Shown here in pieces: positions 57,862 through 64,000 of a stretch of DNA of 64,000 nt. Numbering within the stretch: the first letter of the stretch is position 1; each line of letters starts with the position of its first letter. The DNA comes from a virus, in the IMG/VR virus record IMGVR_UViG_3300035070_003385, positions 118,739 through 182,738 of that record, one strand, 5' to 3'. Below the pieces are notes generated by a model that worked only from the letters and a program-made list of their open reading frames with translations, had not been told where the DNA came from and searched no databases. Both the position numbers and the translations under genes were made by a program.

Positions 57862-59427
57862 TTAAAAACCTAAATGCTTTTGTCTAACAAAATCTAAATC
57901 ATATGTGGTAGTTGAAATAGGAGTTTCTTCCCCTTCAAATACTTCTTTATTTGGAGACAACTTCCTCCAACCAATACCCCACTTACGTGTAAGATATTCA
58001 ATATTTAAGTTATTTGAATGATCTAATTTTTGTTTTAAACCTTCTTCATTTTTTTCTGTTTGGCTACCGGTTTCATAATACATTGTACTATCACCGTGTC
58101 CATGCATATATTTATTCTCTAAGCCAACGATCTTTCGAATAGGACGGTGTGACATCCGCATAATATAATCTGCGTCTTCGCAATATGCAGGATATGTATT
58201 TTCATCAAATAAACCAAATACTTTAACAACATTTTCACGAATAAGAAAAAGATCCCACGCTCCGACTCCAAAGTCACCAGCATTTGGATGTATCATACCT
58301 ACGACTGGATCACCATTTATTCTTTCGACCATTTCAGCTAAAAGACCTGGGCCAAAAGCAACATCGTCGTTTGCAATAATCCAATATGGCGCTAACATAT
58401 AGCATTTAATAATAAGGTTCCAAGCTCCTGCGCAACCGACGTTTGCTGGCATATGAACTACCTTAATATTATCAATAAATTTGTGATCTATTTGAACTAA
58501 GCGATTTAGCTCTTCATCTAATTCACCGCGGCCATTATTGTTTATAATGACAAAGTTTTCCACAGGATAATCAACACTCATAATAAGTCTTGAAATCCAA
58601 TATGTACTATTTACAACCGGGGCACCAATAACTGGAATTTTATCTACCATACTTACCAACTCCTTTATATTAATATTTTTTCCATTTTCTTTCCACCAAT
58701 CAGTTATAAACTTGCTACTTTGGTCCTGAATGGTATCTATACTGTCTTTATTATCTTGCCTAATTAAAGTAGAATCGTGTAATCTGTTTTCTGTAAAGAA
58801 CGGAAATACATAACATCTTTTATAATTATAAGGATATATAACATTTTCAGGCAAAGGAATATGTAATGTTTCTTTTATTTTTAAATTAAACGAATTTGTT
58901 TTTTCGTCATAAAAGCTATTTAATATTTCTTTTGCGTATTCGCGTCGCATTAGATATGCGCAGCAAGACCAATCATTCCATCTTTTTCCTCTTATTCTCA
59001 TATCACTGCGGTTGACTGGGTCTTCTTTAATCAGTGACATTTGAATAACTTGCCAATCTTTTGGCAAAGGCTCAATAAATTCGTTAAGATCAAAATTCCA
59101 ATAATCAACCAAAGAAAAATTAATATCGTCTTCGCAAAAGAAACCAATTTTTTCTTCTGTTTCTGTATACCAACGATATATCATATGCAAATGTGAAACA
59201 GCAACAGACAGTACTTCAGACGAAATAACTTCAGGCGCCATATGTGGACTTGATATATTTAGCTGTTTTCGAATATCAACAGTTCTGCCGTCGTATCCTT
59301 CAATCATTTTAAAGTTTACTCCCCTCGAGGACAGCTGTGACTCTAAATCGCGCTGCCTCTCTAAGGAGTCTTTTAATGAAAGATAATATACAGTTGGAAA
59401 GTTTTTAAGCTGCTTTTGCTTTGTCAC
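57862..59427 (-). CDS. Two-domain glycosyltransferase (GT25-like plus GT2-like)
   Basis: A 521-residue protein with GTG start 59427, 23 bases within the preceding gene. The N-terminal half (FPTVYYLSLKDSLERQRDLESQLSSRG, MIEGYDG, SVAVSHLHMI, EDDINF) resembles GT25 LPS transferases. The C-terminal half (IGAPVVNSTYWISRLIMSVDYP, HMPANVGCAGAWNLII, WIIANDDVAFGPG, PAYCEDADYIMRM) is a GT2/GT-A type with DD nucleotide site. It could add two sugars in succession. Confidence 0.85.
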   Translation of the reverse strand: MTKQKQLKNFPTVYYLSLKDSLERQRDLESQLSSRGVNFKMIEGYDGRTVDIRKQLNISSPHMAPEVISSEVLSVAVSHLHMIYRWYTETEEKIGFFCEDDINFSLVDYWNFDLNEFIEPLPKDWQVIQMSLIKEDPVNRSDMRIRGKRWNDWSCCAYLMRREYAKEILNSFYDEKTNSFNLKIKETLHIPLPENVIYPYNYKRCYVFPFFTENRLHDSTLIRQDNKDSIDTIQDQSSKFITDWWKENGKNINIKELVSMVDKIPVIGAPVVNSTYWISRLIMSVDYPVENFVIINNNGRGELDEELNRLVQIDHKFIDNIKVVHMPANVGCAGAWNLIIKCYMLAPYWIIANDDVAFGPGLLAEMVERINGDPVVGMIHPNAGDFGVGAWDLFLIRENVVKVFGLFDENTYPAYCEDADYIMRMSHRPIRKIVGLENKYMHGHGDSTMYYETGSQTEKNEEGLKQKLDHSNNLNIEYLTRKWGIGWRKLSPNKEVFEGEETPISTTTYDLDFVRQKHLGF

Positions 59428-61261
59428 GTGTAATTCTACCCATCATATAATCTTCACCCATTTTCGTAGAATCACCAGTATTCTTCAAAACTCTGAACTC
59501 ATCGATATTTATAATGTCAGGATGTATATACCAATCTTCATATGGTCTATCTTTATCTGGTGATATGTTGCCTGCGACCAATTGATAACCATAAGCTGCT
59601 AGGTACTTGCGAGATTTTTCACGATATCCACCGTTTGGATCTGCATAGTGATCGTGCTCAAATGTAATTACGCCAAAACGTTTTGTATCAAATGGAATTG
59701 AAAGTAAAACTTTATAACTTATCTCGGGTGGATCGCAGTCGATTTGAAGGTAATCAATATCCTTACCAAAACCAAGACCGTTGAGGAACGGCTCGTAGTT
59801 TACGGTTGTTGCGTCTTTGAGGATGCAAGTGTGTTTTCTTTCCTGGTTGTGCTGAGCAACAAACTGCTCGCTAATATCAAGTGATACGCCATTCCAACCG
59901 TAGTCTTTTTCCAATAGATATGTATTGTTTCCATATGTTGGATGGCCTGATCCAATCTCAACGTAACTGCCGTTCTTTTTACCACCGAATAGAGTAAGGA
60001 CAAACATATCTTGATACGCTTCCGAATAGTTTTGTTCGATGTTTTCTGATCCACCGAATTGATTTGCAAGATCGCCATGTTTATCTTTTGTATATAGAGT
60101 AAGACTTTTTGATTGGAATGCCCCTAATCTTGCTAGGTTTTCGTATACGGCATTACGATACTCTTCTTTCAAATCGTAGTTTGTATAAAGATCCATTAGC
60201 ATACTTCTGCAGTCTTCGCTAAGACCGCACCACCAAGCAGTATGTGCTTTTTGAAATAGCAAAGCATGTTTTCCAGGGTAATCTACAACTGTCCTTAGAG
60301 GCTCTAATATGTTGTTTGCGAATGAATAACCGATTGATGCAGTTGTATACGAGTCAAACCATTTACCATCACCAGGATCATTTTCATAAAACTTACTGAG
60401 TAAATAATATCCTTCAGGGCGATGCGGCTGAGTTGCAATAGCATGCTGCACAATACCCTTTACGGTAAATCTTCGAGTACCTTGTTTTTCAAAGCACATC
60501 GCAGCTCGAATAAGACATTCGTATTTTAATAAATCTTCTTCTGTTCTTTCAGCAGTGCGAATGTAAAAAGAAATTGCAGAAGCTAATTGACCAATTGTAT
60601 CATAATACAAAGCCAAATTCCAATTAGTTTCTGGGTTATTTGGATCCATGATATAAGTTTTTAACATATATTTTAAACCAACTATCCCAAACATTTCTCC
60701 AAATTTTTGAGTGCTAATAAGATTTAGCCATTCTACTCTGTTTTTATCAAAATCTTTGTATTGTAATTCACCATCTGGTATATTTAATGTTTTTTGCTTA
60801 CCTTTTTTAATTATCCCACAACCATGATCTGTATTAACAGTGTACATTTCCAAATCTTTTCGAGTTGCTCTTAAATTAACAAATGCTTTCCAGCAATCAC
60901 CATTCCAAGTACCTCCTGTAAAAGGTATAACTTGGTGTTCTTCTTTAAGCGGGTTCATATCATGGCATACTATATAACCACCTTCATTTAAAATATCAAT
61001 TGAATTTACAATATCACGATAAACTTGATCTGCATGATGTAATCCATCAACAAATATTACATCAAAAGTTTCTTTATTTTTTTTAAAAAATTCATCGGAT
61101 GTTATAACGCAATCAGCTTTTGACAGTGGTTCTGGGTCAACACTTACTTTATGTTCACATTTAATTTCTCTCCAATTATATCCTTCTGAAATTCCTATTT
61201 CAAGATAACTTTTTGCGTTTATATTGTTTATGAGAGATTGTATAATATCAGTTCTGTTCAT
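59405..61261 (-). CDS. Methyltransferase-TPR-FkbM methyltransferase fusion
   Basis: A 618-residue protein. The N-terminus is a class I SAM methyltransferase (KSYLEIGISEGYNWREI, VIFVDGLHHADQVYRDI, GGYIVCHDMNP). The middle (about 195-400) is helical and TPR-like (ETNWNLALYYDTIGQLASAISFYIRTAERT). The C-terminus, from about residue 410, is FkbM-type (QNYSEAYQDMFVLTLFGG, SYVEIGSGHPTYGNNTYLLEKDYGWNG). SD AGAGG precedes the start. Two methylations of one glycan, organised by the repeat scaffold, are plausible. Confidence 0.8.
   Translation of the reverse strand: MNRTDIIQSLINNINAKSYLEIGISEGYNWREIKCEHKVSVDPEPLSKADCVITSDEFFKKNKETFDVIFVDGLHHADQVYRDIVNSIDILNEGGYIVCHDMNPLKEEHQVIPFTGGTWNGDCWKAFVNLRATRKDLEMYTVNTDHGCGIIKKGKQKTLNIPDGELQYKDFDKNRVEWLNLISTQKFGEMFGIVGLKYMLKTYIMDPNNPETNWNLALYYDTIGQLASAISFYIRTAERTEEDLLKYECLIRAAMCFEKQGTRRFTVKGIVQHAIATQPHRPEGYYLLSKFYENDPGDGKWFDSYTTASIGYSFANNILEPLRTVVDYPGKHALLFQKAHTAWWCGLSEDCRSMLMDLYTNYDLKEEYRNAVYENLARLGAFQSKSLTLYTKDKHGDLANQFGGSENIEQNYSEAYQDMFVLTLFGGKKNGSYVEIGSGHPTYGNNTYLLEKDYGWNGVSLDISEQFVAQHNQERKHTCILKDATTVNYEPFLNGLGFGKDIDYLQIDCDPPEISYKVLLSIPFDTKRFGVITFEHDHYADPNGGYREKSRKYLAAYGYQLVAGNISPDKDRPYEDWYIHPDIINIDEFRVLKNTGDSTKMGEDYMMGRITRDKAKAA
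59506..59513 (-). promoter_or_regulatory. Late promoter-like box before the two-domain glycosyltransferase
   Basis: Perfect TATAAATA within the end of the methyltransferase gene, 79 bases before the glycosyltransferase start. It could be an internal late promoter or a chance match in coding sequence. Confidence 0.5.
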
Positions 61262-61274
61262 AATAATTTTCCTC

Positions 61275-62345
61275 TCAGCCTAACATTTTTTCGATTGTCT
61301 TTGGATTTACTTCTAAGATAAACGCCGCATTATCTTGAAATCCAAATGTAATAAGTATTTTATCTTTATAATGACACATACCAGCTGAAAATTCAGTATG
61401 CCCGTTCATTAAAGAAAAATCTTTTGAATGTTTTAATATTTTCCAATCTTTATCAAATAATATAAACCTATGGCGATATACACCATCTTTTCTTCCAACA
61501 TCACTTTTAAATAAATCAACATCATGAGTAAGTGTTAGGTAATTATCACCAAATGGAATTACCTGCGATCCACCTCGAGGATCCTTACTCAAAAAGTTAC
61601 CAGATGTCTGTAAGTGTATAGTTTCGGAATCAACCCAATTTGACTCAAATACCTTATCATCAGTTGGTGTCTCATCAACTTTTACAACCTCAACTGGGTT
61701 ACACCATTTTATATATTTAAAAGGTTGATCTGCAATAGGCATCCAATTCTTTTCACAATATGAATTCTTATCGTTTGGCGGATGAATTCTCCATCTTGAA
61801 ACTTCTATAACTCTATCTTCATGGACTTCAATTTCGCAAAGCTCCATTCTTCCTTGGCCGTTTGTGGTTGTATCACGCCGAACGCCGGATGTAAATAGTT
61901 TTCCATTCCATTCGATTAAACGGGCATCTTCAAGACCAACGAAATCCCACATAGGTTCGTATGTATCAAACTTACTTGTATCGATTTTATTAAAGCGTGA
62001 TATTTCAAACGATTCATCCAGCTCACAGTAATAGTTTTCAGTTCGCAAGTGCATATCGTTCTCAGGATGTAAATACGTAAGAGGTCCCCACGGGTGTTGA
62101 AACAGTTTTCTTTCTGAATGATAGAAAGTATAGTTTACATGTCTTATATTTACAACAAGTTTACCGTCTATATTCAATATAGACGGGTTCATTAGACCTG
62201 TACCGTTTGTAAGACTAGAGGGGATAATGAGGGGGTGTATGTCACCCCCGTCATTTAAAACGTTTCTTGCTAAGCTATCATTATCACCGTATTGGTACGT
62301 ACTTTCAATTTGTTGTCCGTCTTTAGTGTTTTCGAAAAAACTCAT
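61275..62345 (-). CDS. GH130-like five-bladed propeller protein
   Basis: A 356-residue protein; ATG 62345 with GAGGTG 9 bases upstream. Beta-rich repeats with NPSILNIDGKLVVNIRHVNY, MWDFVGLEDARLIEWNGKLF, EKNWMPIADQPFKYIKWCNP, GGSQVIPFGDNYLTLTH and HTEFSAGMCHYKDKILITFGFQDNAAFIL. The GLEDARL and K-N-W-M elements resemble GH130-type phosphorylases and related glycan-acting propellers. It may act on a glycan with the transferases here. Confidence 0.65.
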   Translation of the reverse strand: MSFFENTKDGQQIESTYQYGDNDSLARNVLNDGGDIHPLIIPSSLTNGTGLMNPSILNIDGKLVVNIRHVNYTFYHSERKLFQHPWGPLTYLHPENDMHLRTENYYCELDESFEISRFNKIDTSKFDTYEPMWDFVGLEDARLIEWNGKLFTSGVRRDTTTNGQGRMELCEIEVHEDRVIEVSRWRIHPPNDKNSYCEKNWMPIADQPFKYIKWCNPVEVVKVDETPTDDKVFESNWVDSETIHLQTSGNFLSKDPRGGSQVIPFGDNYLTLTHDVDLFKSDVGRKDGVYRHRFILFDKDWKILKHSKDFSLMNGHTEFSAGMCHYKDKILITFGFQDNAAFILEVNPKTIEKMLG

Positions 62346-62385
62346 AATATATTTCACCTCACATTATCATAATCTTCCTTATTGT

Positions 62386-62393
62386 TATTTATA
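62386..62393 (-). promoter_or_regulatory. Late promoter of the modification operon
   Basis: Perfect TATAAATA on the minus strand, about 41 bases before the propeller protein. It may start the late transcript through the island to 56371. Confidence 0.8.
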
Positions 62394-62406
62394 CATTGAA
62401 ACAGCG

Positions 62407-62880
62407 TTAAGGTTTCGTAGGCCAAGTAACAGTGTAAGGAAATCCATCCTGAGCTGTAACGTCTCTTAGAGCTTGACGATATGTAGCCCAAGCCTCATCA
62501 ATAGGAGTAGCCGTATCTGCAGCTTTTAATGTGGCCCAGTCACATTCGGCAAGAAGCGCGTCACGTTCTTTACGTACTTGCATTGCTTTTATCGATGTAT
62601 CGTGTTCGATCACTATTTCTGTTTTTTCTAAGACATTCCATCCGTATTTCCATAAACCGTCTTCATCAAGATACGGATTATTGGCATCAGCAATAGCTTG
62701 TTGCGTTGCTTCGTTGAATTCTGGTTTTTCTGTTGGATATACTGGAAATACATTTTCCACAGCAAGATAATCGTTGTTTAAAACTTTAGGTAAACTCTTA
62801 TTTTTGTTTTCTGCTCGGTACATATCATGATTATATGGATATGTCACGATGTTATTTTCGTTATCTGTTTTAATAAACAT
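62407..62880 (-). CDS. Tail fibre assembly chaperone-like protein (second copy)
   Basis: A 157-residue protein whose C-terminal half, VRKERDALLAECDWATLKA...[29 protein letters not shown], matches the gene at 28668 (Phage_tail_APC type). The N-terminal half differs (FIKTDNENNIVTYPYNHDMYRAENKN). It follows the six-repeat fibre gene. GGAG 10 bases before ATG 62880. Confidence 0.8.
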   Translation of the reverse strand: MFIKTDNENNIVTYPYNHDMYRAENKNKSLPKVLNNDYLAVENVFPVYPTEKPEFNEATQQAIADANNPYLDEDGLWKYGWNVLEKTEIVIEHDTSIKAMQVRKERDALLAECDWATLKAADTATPIDEAWATYRQALRDVTAQDGFPYTVTWPTKP

Positions 62881-62905
62881 TCTTTTTCTCCGTTAAACTG
62901 TTCGT

Positions 62906-64000
62906 TTATACCTGTTGACCTGCATTCCCCGACGGCGATGCCGTTAAATCCCCAACATCAGTTGCGTTAGTGTCAGAAGCAAACGGAAACTTATCAATTA
63001 TATTATACGATGTGGGTGGGAAATCGTTGAGAGTTCCTCCTGAACTGTAACCATTTCCTGTACTAGATTGTCCTGCCACCGCCTGTCTTGCTACCGTTAA
63101 ATCACCAACATCTGTTGCATTTGCATCAGCCGCGAATGGAAACTTATCAATTACATTTGTCGTGAATGCCGGCGCAGGCGGGGTCCTTGTTTGACCCCCA
63201 GACGTATAACCTGATTCGGAACTAGATTGGCCTGCTGCGTCATTTTTGGTTACAGATAGGTCTGCAATGTCAGTTGCGTTTGCGTCAGTTGCAAATGGAA
63301 ACTTATCAATTGTTAAACGTGGGATCCCATAGAGGCCTCCTGAAGCATAGCCATTTTCTGAACTTGATTGGCCCGCTAGGCCAATCCTAGCTTGCGTAAT
63401 ATCACCTACATCAGTTGCATTACCGTCAGTCGCAAAAGGAAACTTGTCTATCGTGTTAACGTTAGGCGGTGAAAAACCCCCTGAATTGTATCCCGATTCG
63501 GCGCTAGATTGCCCGGCTGATCCATACCGTATTTGAGTCAAATCACCTACATCTGTTGCGTTTGCGTCAGTAGCAAAAGGAAACTTATCAATCGTATTTA
63601 CATATGAGAGCTCGACTGGGCCAACTCCGCCTGATGTATACCCATGTGTTGAAGATGACTGACCACCCGACAGCCCCAATCTAGCTACCGTCAAATCACC
63701 GACATCAGTCGCATTACCATCACTGGTGAAAGAAAACTTTTCGATCTGGTTTCTTCTGATTGCTGGAAAAGTATAACCACCAGAAGTATAACCACTTACA
63801 GAGCCCTGGAACAAATACGCTGGCGTTTCGTCTCTATTTATAGACTCAACGCCGTAAATATTAGTACCACCATCAGGCGTGTAAAACTCAAGTATTAAAG
63901 TTTGACTTCCAGAAGTCGCCGGTGCAGTAGCTGCTTCCCATATTACAGAGTCAGGCCATGTAATTGTGTAGCTATCACTTACATTCAACTCTAAAAACCA
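62906..64000 (-). CDS. Tail fibre with C-terminal six-repeat SGYTSGG domain (partial)
   Basis: The frame runs off the window edge, so its N-terminus is missing. The visible part begins LNVSDSYTITWPDSVIWEAATAPAT and FYTPDGGTNIYGVESI, a common end domain of marine phage tail fibres. It then has six repeats of 45-50 residues (SGYTSGG, IDKFPFATD, TDVGDLT, AR, AGQSS) ending AGQQV, as in 53741-54730. A virion fibre is the likely product, with the repeats as the distal or binding part. A first TTG in frame is at 63988, but the true start is outside. Confidence 0.8.
   Translation of the reverse strand, partial: WFLELNVSDSYTITWPDSVIWEAATAPATSGSQTLILEFYTPDGGTNIYGVESINRDETPAYLFQGSVSGYTSGGYTFPAIRRNQIEKFSFTSDGNATDVGDLTVARLGLSGGQSSSTHGYTSGGVGPVELSYVNTIDKFPFATDANATDVGDLTQIRYGSAGQSSAESGYNSGGFSPPNVNTIDKFPFATDGNATDVGDITQARIGLAGQSSSENGYASGGLYGIPRLTIDKFPFATDANATDIADLSVTKNDAAGQSSSESGYTSGGQTRTPPAPAFTTNVIDKFPFAADANATDVGDLTVARQAVAGQSSTGNGYSSGGTLNDFPPTSYNIIDKFPFASDTNATDVGDLTASPSGNAGQQV

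Noticed and set aside
63835-63842. TATAAATA inside the partial fibre gene
   Set aside because: It is inside coding sequence with no start nearby on that strand; probably chance.
1-64000. tRNA genes, integrase, transposase or attachment sites
   Set aside because: I saw no cloverleaf-like sequence ending in a T-arm, no recombinase motifs and no terminal repeats; gaps are too small for most of these.

Overview
The window is a 64 kb internal segment of the genome of a large T4-type (contractile-tailed) bacteriophage, AT-rich and very densely coded. The diagnosis rests on a syntenic late block on the minus strand in T4 order (gp23, gp22, gp21, a core protein, gp20, gp19, gp18, gp17, gp16, gp15, gp14, gp13), on T4-type replication genes on the plus strand (primase gp61, Dda-like helicase, RNase H, DsbA-like protein), and on T4-type late promoters (TATAAATA). 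The lysis set has an inner-membrane spanin and an outer-membrane lipoprotein spanin, and early promoters have TTGACA/TATAAT boxes, so the host is a Gram-negative bacterium with sigma70-type transcription. Many small genes are of kinds I associate with marine T4-like phages; the host itself cannot be named from the sequence.

Layout. 1-2.0 kb (+): small proteins that mostly begin with a T4-like capsid-targeting peptide (MKxFKQ...E), including a RelA/SpoT-type HD hydrolase. 2.2-6.1 kb (+): virion-associated proteins, GH19 endolysin, a gp67-like acidic core protein, overlapping Rz/Rz1 spanins and an XhlA-like candidate holin. 6.2-11.7 kb (+): primase, DHFR, thymidylate synthase, NrdB (with an ATP-cone) and NrdA (without one). 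11.8-27.0 kb (+): many short early genes in promoter-led clusters, with SleB-like hydrolase, DUF454 protein, Dda-like helicase, glutaredoxin, a dNMP-kinase-like protein, a glycosyltransferase, RNase H, a HAD phosphatase and PhoH; one lipoprotein gene lies on the opposite strand. 27.0-35.9 kb (+): a late tail/adhesion cluster with PAAR-like tip protein, fibre proteins, a 1724-residue collagen-like fibre and a subtilisin-like protease. 35.9-41.6 kb (+): more early clusters (PD-(D/E)XK nuclease, DUF932 protein, P-loop kinase plus nucleotidyltransferase, DsbA-like). 41.6-41.7 kb: convergent terminators. 41.7-56.2 kb (-): head, packaging, neck and tail genes. 56.2-56.4 kb: a tandemly duplicated plus-strand promoter. 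56.4-64 kb (-): a late sugar/modification island followed by tail-fibre genes.

How it works together. Early genes are driven by dispersed sigma70-like promoter cassettes sharing a GAATCAG spacer and an AAAGGAATC leader. The nucleotide enzymes (DHFR, TS, RNR, glutaredoxin, dNMP kinase) supply dNTPs for replication. Late genes on both strands carry TATAAATA boxes. At the tail cluster the late promoter sits in the loop of a 13-bp inverted repeat that would hide the ribosome-binding site in read-through early mRNA.

Most notable: a possible virion-packaged alarmone hydrolase; the hairpin/late-promoter switch; duplicated promoters reading antisense into the late modification island; two six-repeat SGYTSGG proteins, one inserted between gp14 and gp15; the Gln-rich collagen-like fibre followed by a complete subtilase; and the ATP-cone moved from NrdA to NrdB. 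No tRNA, CRISPR array, integrase or insertion sequence was seen, and there is no gene-free stretch over 300 bases.
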